In this document: in pieces, positions 44,241 through 52,929 of the stretch | Position numbering within the stretch: the first letter of the stretch is position 1 | Layout of the letters: every line of letters begins with the position of its first letter | NCBI GenBank assembly: GCA_019635415.1 | Contig: JAHBZN010000002.1 | Location: 372,001 to 436,000 of the forward strand | Source of the DNA: Ramlibacter sp. | Lineage (GTDB): Bacteria; Pseudomonadota; Gammaproteobacteria; Burkholderiales; Burkholderiaceae_C | Reading direction: 5' to 3' | DNA: 64,000 bases | Translations under genes and position numbers: made by a program | Notes under the pieces: model-generated | The model's input: only the letters and a program-made list of their open reading frames with translations | Databases searched by the model: none | What the model was told of the DNA's origin: nothing

Positions 44241-45086
44241 CTAGAGCCCCAGTACGCGCAGGATGGAGCCTGGCCCGAAGATCATGGCCGTCAGGCCGCC
44301 CAGGGCCAGGAACGGGCCAAACGGGACGTAGCCGCCTTCGCGCAGACGGCTCGCGAACTTCATGCCGATGCCGACAATGGCGCCGATCACGGAGGCCATG
44401 AGGATGATGGGCACCAATGCCTGCCAGCCGAACCACGCGCCCAAGGCCGCAAACAGCTTGAAGTCCCCGTAGCCCATGCCCTCCTTGCCCGTGAGCAGCT
44501 TGAAGGCCTGGTAGACCAGCCACAGCGACATGTAGCCTGCCACGGCACCCCACAAGGCATCGGCCAGGGGCAGGGGCGTCCATCGCAGCGCGGCCACGAT
44601 CAGACCCGCCCAAAGCAGGGGCAGGGTGAGGTCATCGGGCAAAAGCGTGGTGTCCCAGTCGATCAGCGTGAGTGCGACGAGCACGGCGGAAAAGCCGCAC
44701 CAGGCCAGTGCCAGCGGCGTGGCGCCTGCGTGCCAGACGCACCAGCCAAACAGCAGTCCGGTCACCAGCTCTACCGCCGGGTAGCGCAGGCTAAAGGGCG
44801 CTTTGCAGGCCGAGCATTTGCCGCGCAACACGCAGTAGCTCAGCAGGGGAATGTTCTCGTACCAGCGGATGGCATGGCCACACTTCTGGCAATGCGAGCG
44901 TGGAACCAGAAGGTTGAAGGGCTTGTCCTCGTCTTCCGGGGCCTTGCCGGACAGTTCGGCGCACTCCGCCGCCCACTGGCGTTCCATCATTTTGGGCAAC
45001 CGATAGATCACCACATTGAGAAAGCTGCCCACAAGCAGACCCAGGACGCCCGCCATCACGGCGTCAGCCACAGACGAAATCAACAT
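44241..45086 (-). CDS. pilD: Prepilin peptidase/N-methyltransferase PilD
   Basis: This inner membrane aspartyl protease cleaves and methylates type IV prepilins. Of its 281 residues, two CxxC pairs (CQKCGH and CSACKA) precede the catalytic Asp motifs LTLIDWDTTLLPD and GMGYGDFKLFA. There are about eight membrane helices. It shares one base with the pilC stop and start junction at 45086. Confidence 0.96.
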   Translation of the reverse strand: MLISSVADAVMAGVLGLLVGSFLNVVIYRLPKMMERQWAAECAELSGKAPEDEDKPFNLLVPRSHCQKCGHAIRWYENIPLLSYCVLRGKCSACKAPFSLRYPAVELVTGLLFGWCVWHAGATPLALAWCGFSAVLVALTLIDWDTTLLPDDLTLPLLWAGLIVAALRWTPLPLADALWGAVAGYMSLWLVYQAFKLLTGKEGMGYGDFKLFAALGAWFGWQALVPIILMASVIGAIVGIGMKFASRLREGGYVPFGPFLALGGLTAMIFGPGSILRVLGL

Positions 45087-46300
45087 CAGACCACTTGTCC
45101 CAGTTTGAAGATGGGCAGGTACATCGACACCACGATGCCACCGATCAAGCCGCCGAGGAACACGATGATGATCGGCTCCATCAGGCTGGACAGGCCAGCG
45201 ACCATGTCATCCACCTCGGCCTCATAGAAGTCGGCGGCTTTGCCCAACATGTGGTCGATCGAACCCGACTCTTCACCGATGGCGCACATCTGCAGCACCA
45301 TGGTGGGGAACAGGTTGGCATTGGTCATGGCGGCGGTCAAGCTGGTGCCCGTGGACACCTCCTGCTGGATCTTGGCGGTGGCCATGGAGTAGACCGAATT
45401 GCCGGAAGCGCCGCCCACCGAATCCAGCGCCTCGACCAAGGGCACGCCTGCGGCAAACATGGTGGCGAGGGTACGGGTCCATCGGGCAATCACCGATTTT
45501 TCGACCAAGGCCCCGAACACCGGCATCTTGAGCATGAACCGGTCCATGACCATCTGGACTTTTTCACTGCGCTTCCAGGCCTGCATGAAGAAATAAAAGC
45601 CTCCTCCGATGCCGCCGAAAATCAGCCACCAGTACTTGACAAAGAACTCGCTCATGCCGATGACGAACAGTGTGGGCGCAGGGAGGTCGGCGCCAAAGGA
45701 ACTGAACACCTGCTTGAAAGCCGGAATCACGAAGATCATGATCACCGCAACGACCACAAAAGCCACCACGACCACCGAAATGGGGTACATCAGGGCCGAC
45801 TTGATCTTGGACTTGATGGCCTCGGTCTTTTCCATGTAGACCGCGAGGCGGTCGAGCAGGGTTTCCAAAATACCCGCGGCTTCACCGGCTTCCACCAGAT
45901 TGCAGTACAGGTTGTCGAAATAAATGGGGTACTTGCGGAACGCGGCCGACAGGGAAGTACCCGTCTCCACGTCGGTGCGAATGTCGTTGAGCAGCTTGGT
46001 GACGCTCGGATTGGCGTTGCCGCGACCCACAATGTCAAAAGCCTGCAGCAAAGGCACGCCAGCCTTCATCATGGTGGCAAGCTGCCGGGTGAAGATGGCG
46101 AGGTCCTTGGGCTTGATGGCCTTGCCCGAGCGCATGCGCCGCTTCTTGATCTTGGTGGGGGTGACGCCCTGGCGACGCAATGAGGCCGTGACCTGGTTTT
46201 CGCCGGCGGCCCGGGTTTCCCCCCGCACCTGCTTGCCGTTGCGGTCACGCCCCTCCCATTCATAGATGAATTCAGCGATTTTGTGGGTTGCTGTAGCCAT
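45086..46300 (-). CDS. pilC: Type IV pilus inner membrane platform protein PilC
   Basis: The 404-residue protein has two T2SSF domains, each with the repeated pattern RQLATMMKAGVPLLQAFD and ARWTRTLATMFAAGVPLVEAL, and three membrane helices. It organises the pilus base and works with PilB. It is the second gene in pilB-pilC-pilD. Confidence 0.96.
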   Translation of the reverse strand: MATATHKIAEFIYEWEGRDRNGKQVRGETRAAGENQVTASLRRQGVTPTKIKKRRMRSGKAIKPKDLAIFTRQLATMMKAGVPLLQAFDIVGRGNANPSVTKLLNDIRTDVETGTSLSAAFRKYPIYFDNLYCNLVEAGEAAGILETLLDRLAVYMEKTEAIKSKIKSALMYPISVVVVAFVVVAVIMIFVIPAFKQVFSSFGADLPAPTLFVIGMSEFFVKYWWLIFGGIGGGFYFFMQAWKRSEKVQMVMDRFMLKMPVFGALVEKSVIARWTRTLATMFAAGVPLVEALDSVGGASGNSVYSMATAKIQQEVSTGTSLTAAMTNANLFPTMVLQMCAIGEESGSIDHMLGKAADFYEAEVDDMVAGLSSLMEPIIIVFLGGLIGGIVVSMYLPIFKLGQVV

Positions 46301-46338
46301 TTTTTCGTTCCTTGCCGTGCGCGATCCGCCCGTCTCTA

Positions 46339-48075
46339 CTACTCGTTGGTGCAGCCGAGCACTTCTTCCAGCGAGGTCAGGCCCATGCGGACCTTGTACA
46401 GGCCGGATTGCCGCAGGCTGCGCACGCCCTCAGCCTGGGCCTGGGCCGCAATCTCGAGCGAACTGCCGTCGCGCAGGATGATGCGCTGGATGTCCTCACT
46501 GATGGGCATGACCTGGTAGATGCCTACCCGGCCCTTGTAGCCGTTGTTGCACATCGAGCAGCCCACCGGCCGGAACGGGGTCCAGGTACCGTCGACGTCT
46601 TCCTCCTTGAACCCCGCCTCCAGCAGCGTTTCATGGGGAATGTCGGCAGGCGCCTTGCAATTGACGCACAGGCGCCGGGCGAGCCGCTGTGCCGTGATGA
46701 GGATCACGCTCGACGCGATGTTGAAAGGTGCAATGCCCATGTTGCGCATCCGCGTGAGGGTCGTCGGCGCGTCATTGGTGTGCAGCGTGGAGAGGACGAG
46801 GTGGCCTGTCTGCGCTGCCTTGATGGAGATGTCCGCGGTTTCGAGATCGCGGATTTCACCGACCATGATGACATCGGGATCCTGGCGCAGAAAAGACTTC
46901 AGCGCAGCGGCAAAGGTCAGGCCGGCCTTCTCGTTCACATTCACCTGGTTGACGCCAGGCATGTTGATTTCAGAGGGGTCCTCGGCCGTGGAAATGTTGA
47001 CGCCCGGCTTGTTCAGCAGGTTCAGGCAGGTGTACAGCGACACCGTCTTGCCCGAGCCGGTGGGGCCGGTGACCAGCACCATGCCGTAGGGCCTCTGCAC
47101 CGCCGCCAGCAGGCGCTCCTTTTCCTCCGGCTCGTAGCCGAGGGCATCAATGCCCAGGCGGGCCGAGCTCGGGTCGAGAATCCGGATCACGATCTTTTCG
47201 CCGAACAGGGTGGGCAGGGTGCTGACCCGGAAGTCGATGACGCGGTCGGCGCCGACCTTGAGCTTCATGCGTCCGTCCTGTGGCACGCGCTTCTCGGAAA
47301 TATCCATGCGCGAAATCACCTTGATCCGCGAAGCCAGCTTGTCCTTGATGGCGATCGGCGGGGAAGCGATCTCGCGCAACTCGCCGTCGATGCGAAAGCG
47401 TACGCGGTAGGTGTGCTCGTAGGGCTCGAAATGCAGGTCCGAGGCCCGCATGCCAAAGGCGTCCAGCAGCATCTTGTGGAGGAACTTGACGACCGGGGCG
47501 TCCTCGACTTCCGAGGGCGAAGCCTCGGCCTCTTCCGCGCTGGCCGAGTCCATCTGCGACTCGTCGAACTCGAAGTCGTCGCCGATGATGCTGTCCATGG
47601 CCTCGGACGCGGTGGTGGCGTTGGCCTCCACCATCTTGGACAGCTTGTCATACTCCGCGATGACCCAGTCCACCCCGGCCTGGGTGGCGAACTTGATTTT
47701 CTCGGCCGCTTCCTGGTCCGAGGGATCGGCCGTGGCAACGATCAGGCGGTTGCTGCGCTTGCTCAGCACGACAACACGGTAGGCCTGGCAGATCTTGGTG
47801 TCCAGCAGGTTGCGGGGCAGCCGCTGGACATCAATGGCATTGAGGTCCAGCAACGGGGCACCGAATGCCGCAGACATGCTGTGTGCGAGATCAGCCGCAG
47901 AGACCGCTCCCGAACCCGTCAGCTCGGCAATGAAATTGGTGCGGTTGGTTTGCGCCTTGCGGTAGAGATCTTCGGCCGCTTTCTGGCCCAGCTTGCCGGC
48001 GGACACGAGCGCGCGCGCCAGTCCGGGAAGGGCCATGGTCGGGGTGTCGGTGGCGGAAGTGTCTACAGCGGCCAT
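46339..48075 (-). CDS. pilB: Type IV pilus assembly ATPase PilB
   Basis: This is the extension motor of the pilus. The 578-residue protein from ATG 48075 has an N-terminal MshEN domain, Walker A VTGPTGSGKTVSLYT, Asp box DPSEINMPGVNQ, Walker B RQDPDVIMVGEIRD and His box LVLSTLHTND. A zinc tetracysteine is CVNCKAP and CSMCNNGYKG. An in-frame TTG at 48084 is an alternative but lies too close to the AGGA. Confidence 0.96.
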   Translation of the reverse strand: MAAVDTSATDTPTMALPGLARALVSAGKLGQKAAEDLYRKAQTNRTNFIAELTGSGAVSAADLAHSMSAAFGAPLLDLNAIDVQRLPRNLLDTKICQAYRVVVLSKRSNRLIVATADPSDQEAAEKIKFATQAGVDWVIAEYDKLSKMVEANATTASEAMDSIIGDDFEFDESQMDSASAEEAEASPSEVEDAPVVKFLHKMLLDAFGMRASDLHFEPYEHTYRVRFRIDGELREIASPPIAIKDKLASRIKVISRMDISEKRVPQDGRMKLKVGADRVIDFRVSTLPTLFGEKIVIRILDPSSARLGIDALGYEPEEKERLLAAVQRPYGMVLVTGPTGSGKTVSLYTCLNLLNKPGVNISTAEDPSEINMPGVNQVNVNEKAGLTFAAALKSFLRQDPDVIMVGEIRDLETADISIKAAQTGHLVLSTLHTNDAPTTLTRMRNMGIAPFNIASSVILITAQRLARRLCVNCKAPADIPHETLLEAGFKEEDVDGTWTPFRPVGCSMCNNGYKGRVGIYQVMPISEDIQRIILRDGSSLEIAAQAQAEGVRSLRQSGLYKVRMGLTSLEEVLGCTNE

Positions 48076-48203
48076 GTCTGGCAATGTTCCTGGATAACGG
48101 GTACCCGGACAATCATCGCCGATTGGCTGGCCTGTGTAAATCGCAGGCTGAGGGCAAGCCGGTCAGGCGGATGTCGATGCGGACAAAAAGAAACAGCCGA
48201 TGC

Positions 48204-48250
48204 TGGTCGGGGTGAGAGGATTCGAACCTCCGGCCTCTACGTCCCGAACG
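48204..48250 (-). tRNA. tRNA-Pro(CGG), 3' half only (att site of the island)
   Basis: On the minus strand the sequence runs from the anticodon loop (TTCGGGA, anticodon CGG) through the T arm GGTTCGAATCC to the acceptor and a genomic CCA. The expected 5' half is absent: homology stops at the anticodon stem and unrelated sequence follows. This is a displaced 3' fragment left by integration of the element beginning here. The rebuilt full-length tRNA should lie at the other end, beyond 64000. Confidence 0.72.
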
Positions 48251-48286
48251 CCCGGCACTTGCCTAGCATCTATTGGTGCTCTAAGC

Positions 48287-48319
48287 TGTCCCAGCATTAA
48301 TTGGGACAAATTTGGGACA
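48287..48319 (+). promoter_or_regulatory. Inverted and direct TGGGACA repeats before the integrase
   Basis: TGTCCCA (48287-48293) and TGGGACA (48302-48308) form an inverted pair with 8-nt spacing. A second TGGGACA follows at 48313-48319, exactly 11 bp further. The cluster ends 8 bp before the integrase start, so it is a candidate operator or integrase/excisionase binding region. Confidence 0.5.
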
Positions 48320-48327
48320 CAAGAGAC

Positions 48328-49440
48328 ATGGGCACGATCACGAAGCGCGGGGAATTGCAGTGGCAAGCCAAGGTACGGCGTAAAGGCTACCCCGCACAGT
48401 CACGCACTTTCTCCTACAAGGAGGACGCAGAGAAGTGGGTTCGTGAACTGGAGCGCGCCGCCGACACGGGCGGCGTGGTGGATCGGCGCGAGGCTGAGAA
48501 GAACACCCTCGGAGCCATTTTGCGCCGCTATCAAGTGGAGGTCACGCCGTCCAAGAAATCGGCCGACATCGAGTCCGTGAAGATCGACGTCCTCATGAAA
48601 GACGCAACCCTGCCCAAGCTGAAGATGTCAGCGGTGACCAGCAGTGCGGTCGCCAGTTGGCGAGACCGGCGCCTCAAGCAAGTCAGTGGCGCCACCGTCA
48701 ATCGCGAAATTGATGTGCTGTCTGCCGTCATCAACCATGCCCGCCGCGAGTGGGGTGTACACGTCGAAAACCCGATCCCTCTGATCAAACGCCCAGAAAA
48801 AGCGCGAGCTCGGGACCGTCGCTTTTCCGCAGATGAGGAGACCTATCTCCTGGCTGCACTGACAGGTGGTGAGCGCCTGACCGATGGCACGTTCAGCAAG
48901 GGCGCCCGCAACCCCTGGCTGCAGCCTTTGGTCAAACTGGCCATCGAGACCGCCATGCGACGAGGTGAGCTGCTGTCGCTCACCTGGGAGAACGTGGACC
49001 TCAAACGCCAGACCGCGCACTTGCCAGACACCAAGAACGGTGACCCCAGAACGGTGCCCCTGTCCACACGGGCCGTTGCGATCCTGAAAGCGTTAGCTCT
49101 GCCCGAGGTTGACGATGAGGGGCGTGATGGCGAAGAACCCGAGCGAGCCGGTCCCGTGTTCCCAACCACCGCCTTGGCATTGCGTAAGGGCTTTGCCCGA
49201 GCCATTGAGCGCGCTCAAGAGCAATACCGAGCCGATTGCAAACAAGCCAAACGTCGCCCTGCTGCCGGCTTTCTTGAAGACGTTCATTTCCACGACACAC
49301 GCCATGAGGCCGCATCGCGCTTGGCAGAGAAGCTGACAAACGTTCTGGAGCTGTCGGCGGTCACGGGCCACAAAGACCTGCGCATGCTCAAGCGCTACTA
49401 CCACCCTCGCGCCGAAGACCTGGCCAAGAAGCTCGGTTGA
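48328..49440 (+). CDS. int: Tyrosine recombinase (phage-type integrase)
   Basis: A 370-residue site-specific recombinase. An AP2-like arm-binding N terminus (ITKRGELQWQAKVRRKGYP) is followed by a SAM-like core-binding domain. The catalytic domain has Arg in AMRRGELLSLTWENV, HDTRHEAASRL (HxxR), GHKDLRML and the nucleophile Tyr in KRYYHPRA. ATG 48328 is chosen; the longer frame covers the tRNA junction. It is adjacent to the tRNA-Pro fragment, so it is the integrase of the element occupying the rest of the window. Confidence 0.92.
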   Translation: MGTITKRGELQWQAKVRRKGYPAQSRTFSYKEDAEKWVRELERAADTGGVVDRREAEKNTLGAILRRYQVEVTPSKKSADIESVKIDVLMKDATLPKLKMSAVTSSAVASWRDRRLKQVSGATVNREIDVLSAVINHARREWGVHVENPIPLIKRPEKARARDRRFSADEETYLLAALTGGERLTDGTFSKGARNPWLQPLVKLAIETAMRRGELLSLTWENVDLKRQTAHLPDTKNGDPRTVPLSTRAVAILKALALPEVDDEGRDGEEPERAGPVFPTTALALRKGFARAIERAQEQYRADCKQAKRRPAAGFLEDVHFHDTRHEAASRLAEKLTNVLELSAVTGHKDLRMLKRYYHPRAEDLAKKLG

Positions 49441-49474
49441 TGTGGACAAGGTCGTGGACAGCCGAAGTTATCCA

Positions 49475-49571
49475 CGATAAATCGCCCCTGCCAGATCTCG
49501 ATAGATCACCCCTGCTGACGGCAGCCTTTCCTCGATAGATCACCCCGAGCGTGTTCGATAGATCGCCCCTG
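49475..49571 (+). repeat. Four iteron-like repeats, CGATAGATCRCCCCTG
   Basis: Copies at 49475-49490 (with AAATC), 49499-49514, 49533-49548 (ending GA) and 49556-49571 are spaced 24, 34 and 23 bp apart. They fill much of the 316-bp gap between the integrase and the PAAR gene; no gene is seen in that gap. They could be integrase arm sites, replication iterons or an operator array. Confidence 0.75.
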
Positions 49572-49756
49572 CTCTGTACAGATAGGGGCTCTGATAGCGT
49601 TCAGATAGCTCAACTGGTAGTGGGTGGGGCCACTTCTGTGGACAAGCCACAGGTCGGCGATTTGGCGCTGACCAAGCAACGCTTTGTTACTTGCCGAGTT
49701 GTTGGTGTGCGATGCGGGCCTGCTAGATTTGCTCCCCAAAAATGACAGGGGAATAG

Positions 49757-50311
49757 ATGAGGCCATTCATCGTGATTGGCGACCAGACCAGCCATGGCGG
49801 CGTGGTCGTTGGTTCCACGCAAACCACGGACACCCATGGCAAGCGCCTTGCTCGCGTGGGTGACCAAGTCACTTGCCCGAAGAAGGGCCATGGCACCACC
49901 GTCATCGTCACAGGCGATCCGACCATGATCGTGGATGGCGCTCCTGTCGCGCGACACGGTGATCTGTGTGCATGTGGCGCGGTGTTGATTTCCAGTCAGG
50001 CTGTTTCTCGCGTGGGTGAAGGCGGCGGTTCATCAAGCGCCAGCCATGCTTCGCAGCCTGCGGCTGCCAGTTCAGGTGCAGCTGCTGCCCAAACCGCCAT
50101 CGACGCGATCAACGCCTTGTTCGACCATCGCTTTGTGCTGAGGTGCGATTTGACCGACATGCCCTTGGCCAAGCAGCCGTACCGTTTGCGTTGGAGGGAT
50201 CAGGTCATCGAAGGCGTGACCGATGAGAAGGGGCAAACCTCTGCGATCCCCACAGGCAGCTCCGCTGCTGAAGTGACGTGTGAAATCCTCGGGGAAGCAA
50301 TCGATGGCTAA
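49757..50311 (+). CDS. PAAR-domain protein with C-terminal extension
   Basis: The 184-residue protein starts MRPFIVIGDQTSHGGVVV, then TRVGD-like blocks (RLARVGDQVTCPKKGH, VDGAPVARHGDLCACGAVL). These are the repeated Gly/Asp turns and metal ligands of a PAAR tip, which sharpens the type VI secretion spike. A Ser/Ala linker (94-113) leads to a small beta-rich domain (RFVLRCDLTDMPLAKQPYRL...), plausibly a transthyretin-like adaptor that holds an effector. Its stop overlaps the next start by 8 bp. No other T6SS gene is in the window, so secretion would use an apparatus elsewhere. Confidence 0.87.
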   Translation: MRPFIVIGDQTSHGGVVVGSTQTTDTHGKRLARVGDQVTCPKKGHGTTVIVTGDPTMIVDGAPVARHGDLCACGAVLISSQAVSRVGEGGGSSSASHASQPAAASSGAAAAQTAIDAINALFDHRFVLRCDLTDMPLAKQPYRLRWRDQVIEGVTDEKGQTSAIPTGSSAAEVTCEILGEAIDG

Positions 50312-51092
50312 CGGCCCAGCACTCAGGGTCATCACGACCCAAAAATCTCAGTCCACCGTCAAGAGCGACACGACGCCAGCGCAGGCACAAGGCAACGAGC
50401 TTGCCATGGCGCTTCAGGGCATGGAAGCGGCCTCTGCTGCGTTTGCCGAGAGCATCATCAAAGACCCACCTGCGCGCGCCGACTACACCCGCAAGACAGC
50501 CGCCGCCAGGGCAGAACTGATCCAGCTCGTGAAAGAGGGCAAGATCACCCCGCACGAGGCGGCCAGGACGGCCAATGCCATCCGCAATCAGATCATGGAG
50601 CTGACGCGAGCCAGGAGCACCGACTTCGGTCTGGCCTTGTCAAAGGACATGAAGGCCTCGGGACGTCCTCTCGACTACATGCAAAGCCATAAGGCCAATG
50701 AACTGTTCGGTCGGCCATTCGAGTCGTTGACCTCTGCACAGAAGGAAAAGGTTTGGGTGCAGATCGTCGAGAGCGCAGGCAAGTCCAATCATGGCGTCAA
50801 CATGCGCGTGAAGCTGTACGGCGCTGCGGGGCGAGTTTTTTTGGTGGCGACCCTCGCGTTCGCCGTCTACAACGTTGCCACTGCTGAAGACAAGCCTCGT
50901 CAGGCGGCCAAGGAAGGCGCCACGGTTGCGGGTGGCTTTGCTGGTGGTGCTGTGGCCACGGTCGGCGTTGTCGCGGTGGCCAGCAACCCTGCGGGCTGGG
51001 TGGTCGGTGTCATGATGTTCGTGGGGGCTGCTGTCGGAGCGACCGGCGCATCATCCACCTTTGACTACTTTTGGCCGGAGAGAGAGCATTGA
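50304..51092 (+). CDS. Putative PAAR-associated effector with glycine-zipper segment
   Basis: The 262-residue protein is translationally coupled to the PAAR gene. Residues 1-170 are mainly helical without known catalytic motif (KITPHEAARTANAIRNQIMEL). Residues 172-190 form one hydrophobic helix. After EDKPRQAAK a glycine-zipper region (GATVAGGFAGGAVATVGVVA, then VVGVMMFVGAAVGATG) can insert in membranes as helical hairpins. Together with a small polytopic protein directly downstream this is the pattern of a pore-forming type VI effector and its immunity protein. The assignment is inferred from layout; I do not recognise a named family. Confidence 0.68.
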   Translation: MANGPALRVITTQKSQSTVKSDTTPAQAQGNELAMALQGMEAASAAFAESIIKDPPARADYTRKTAAARAELIQLVKEGKITPHEAARTANAIRNQIMELTRARSTDFGLALSKDMKASGRPLDYMQSHKANELFGRPFESLTSAQKEKVWVQIVESAGKSNHGVNMRVKLYGAAGRVFLVATLAFAVYNVATAEDKPRQAAKEGATVAGGFAGGAVATVGVVAVASNPAGWVVGVMMFVGAAVGATGASSTFDYFWPEREH

Positions 51093-51478
51093 ATCAGCTT
51101 GCCGTGATTGCCGCGACACAAGGCATTGCCATGGCGGCAGCGATCATCATGTCGATGCGCCTCACGGCCGATGTACCTTTAGCGCCCACCTCACAGGGTG
51201 AGCGTTTGCGGGCCTGGGCGACCATCGCTACGTGCTGTGCTGGGCTTTGCCTACTGACGGCAGGCATGTTTCAGGCCGGTTGGCCATACAAGACGCACTT
51301 GTTGGCTGCACTGGGCGTGGCAGGGCTTCTGTACCTGCCTTTCTCCACGTCGTCTGAGTCGGATGAGGATGACTCACCAGTGCCCATCCTCGAGTGGGTC
51401 AAAGTGACCTTGGCAATCGTGGCATGCGCGGCATCCCTTGCGGCCATTGGCGCCTACGCCGTGCTTCTCAAGCTCTGA
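51089..51478 (+). CDS. Putative immunity protein, polytopic membrane protein
   Basis: A 129-residue protein with about four membrane helices (near 5-22, 42-60, 67-85, 105-127) and a short acidic loop SSESDEDDSP. I use TTG 51089, which overlaps the effector stop (TTGA) and has GGAGAGA upstream. No good ATG exists near. Inner-membrane immunity proteins of this size protect against pore-forming effectors. Function is inferred from position only. Confidence 0.65.
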   Translation: MNQLAVIAATQGIAMAAAIIMSMRLTADVPLAPTSQGERLRAWATIATCCAGLCLLTAGMFQAGWPYKTHLLAALGVAGLLYLPFSTSSESDEDDSPVPILEWVKVTLAIVACAASLAAIGAYAVLLKL

Positions 51479-51510
51479 CGCTATCCCTCGTCCAGCTGTT
51501 GGGGGGCGCC

Positions 51511-51765
51511 TCACGCTGCCATTGCTTGGTAGCGCGCTTCGACGCGACCACACATTTCCGCCATTGACAGATCAAGTGCCCCGGCCAGCCGGTGCAACAC
51601 GCTGATGGTGGGCTGCTTGCGACCAATCTCGATCATGGTGATGTAGGGCCGATCCAACTCACAGCGCCCCGCCAGGTCTTCCTGCGACAAGCCGAGTTCT
51701 AACCGGCGCACCTTGATCTCCACCCCAAGGGCTTCGATCAACGGTTGGTTTCGACTCGGTCTCAT
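51511..51765 (-). CDS. XRE-family transcriptional regulator
   Basis: An 84-residue helix-turn-helix protein: VRRLELGLSQEDLAGRCELD and RPYITMIEIGRKQPTISVLH make the Cro/CI fold, then LHRLAGALDLSMAEM. It is divergent from the lipoprotein gene at 51836. The 70-bp gap has an almost perfect 20-bp palindrome, so autoregulation and control of the divergent gene are likely. Confidence 0.9.
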   Translation of the reverse strand: MRPSRNQPLIEALGVEIKVRRLELGLSQEDLAGRCELDRPYITMIEIGRKQPTISVLHRLAGALDLSMAEMCGRVEARYQAMAA

Positions 51766-51792
51766 AGACAGCGAGTCTTCCGAATATGTACA

Positions 51793-51812
51793 CTATTGAC
51801 ACGTGTCTATAG
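51793..51812. promoter_or_regulatory. Palindromic operator between xre and lipoprotein gene
   Basis: CTATTGACACGTGTCTATAG is palindromic except for one base pair, with a perfect GACACGTGTC centre. It contains a consensus -35 box TTGACA for the rightward gene. Its half-site TGACAC recurs in the array at 61194-61315. Confidence 0.72.
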
Positions 51813-51835
51813 ATAACATTCTGGAGGGCTAGGGT

Positions 51836-52927
51836 ATGAAGGGCTGGCGAAGATTCCACACCACAGGCTGCGTGCCGTCTCGCTGCCGTAGCAAGACACG
51901 CAGCCTGCGCCTGATGACACCTATCGGTTTGCTTGCTCTGATGCAGGCCCTGTCAGGTTGCGTTACCACCCAAGCGCAGCCCGACGGCTCGACCAAAGTG
52001 CGACTCTCTCTGGGGGCCTCGACCAAGCCTGCTCAGGCGGCTGCCCCCGACAACGTCGATCACAACGAAGTTGTTGTCTTGCCTGATATCCGCTCGACAT
52101 CACTGGCACGCGTTTTCAGCAAGCACCCATACGACGGCACGACCAAGGCGCACTTTCCCCGTGCAGCCGTCACGGTGACGGACTGGGCCCGGAACGACTG
52201 CTGGTCGGCAACCGCCACGATCTGGTGGAGCGTGAGCAGGTCAGAAGCGGTGCCCACCTTCTCCGTATGCTGGGGTCAATCGCTCGGTTACTCGGTCAAC
52301 AACGCCGCTAACTTGCACTTGTTCATGCAGCAGTCCGCCTTGGAGCACAGCGGCAACGTGCGCACCTCTGGGCCGAAGCCACCAATGCTGGCCATTCCCG
52401 ACAAGCAACCGATCAGCGAGCGGCAACAGCTCGCCTTCCAGGGCTTCATTCAGCAACTGGTGCGCGACACCGGCTGGCAACCGGGCGCGCCGACTAATCT
52501 GTGGCTGGTCGGTTATGGCGCCAGCACAACTACGCAGCCAGTCGGTAGCAAAGCCAAGAGCCAGCTTGAGCAGGCACTGTCTTGCGCCTCGGTCAGCCAA
52601 CGCTTTGATCAAGCAGAAGCCGCACTCAGGTTGTCGGGATGGCGGCCAGGCCAAGGCATTACCCCGGTCACATTGCCCGAGCCCCTCAGTGTTCATGGAC
52701 TCACGGTGCGCAAGGTCGCCGTGTCTCGTGATGGTGGCGAACAGGTCTATCGCAGCTTCTTGGCCGGTGTGAACTTGCAGCAGGTGGTGAAGGCGGCTGC
52801 CTTGAAGTTGGGCAAAGACGGCAAGAGCTATGGCCGTGTGACCAAGATCGGAGTGCTCTCTACAGATACGGAGGGCAGCGACATCACGCTGACTTGTACC
52901 GTCAATACCGAAGGCGCGGAGGGGTGA
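51836..52927 (+). CDS. Predicted lipoprotein of unknown function
   Basis: The 363-residue protein starts at ATG 51836, 8 bp after GGAGG. It has a long basic n-region, then MTPIGLLALMQALSGC, a lipobox (LSGC). An alternative start at 51914 would give a normal-length signal. The periplasmic part has four or more cysteines and repeated Trp-rich segments (NDCWSATATIWWSVSRS) but no known motif. It is followed after 2 bp by the zinc-ribbon gene. Confidence 0.72.
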   Translation: MKGWRRFHTTGCVPSRCRSKTRSLRLMTPIGLLALMQALSGCVTTQAQPDGSTKVRLSLGASTKPAQAAAPDNVDHNEVVVLPDIRSTSLARVFSKHPYDGTTKAHFPRAAVTVTDWARNDCWSATATIWWSVSRSEAVPTFSVCWGQSLGYSVNNAANLHLFMQQSALEHSGNVRTSGPKPPMLAIPDKQPISERQQLAFQGFIQQLVRDTGWQPGAPTNLWLVGYGASTTTQPVGSKAKSQLEQALSCASVSQRFDQAEAALRLSGWRPGQGITPVTLPEPLSVHGLTVRKVAVSRDGGEQVYRSFLAGVNLQQVVKAAALKLGKDGKSYGRVTKIGVLSTDTEGSDITLTCTVNTEGAEG

Positions 52928-52929
52928 CC

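Noticed and set aside
48204..48290. Complete tRNA gene
   Set aside because: Only the 3' half from the anticodon loop matches. The D arm and the 5' acceptor strand are not present.
46312..48300. 662-codon open frame on the plus strand
   Set aside because: It is antisense to pilB. The last part only reads through the tRNA fragment.
49475..49571. CRISPR array
   Set aside because: The four repeats are only 16 bp with 7-18 bp spacers, too short and irregular for CRISPR, and no cas gene is present.
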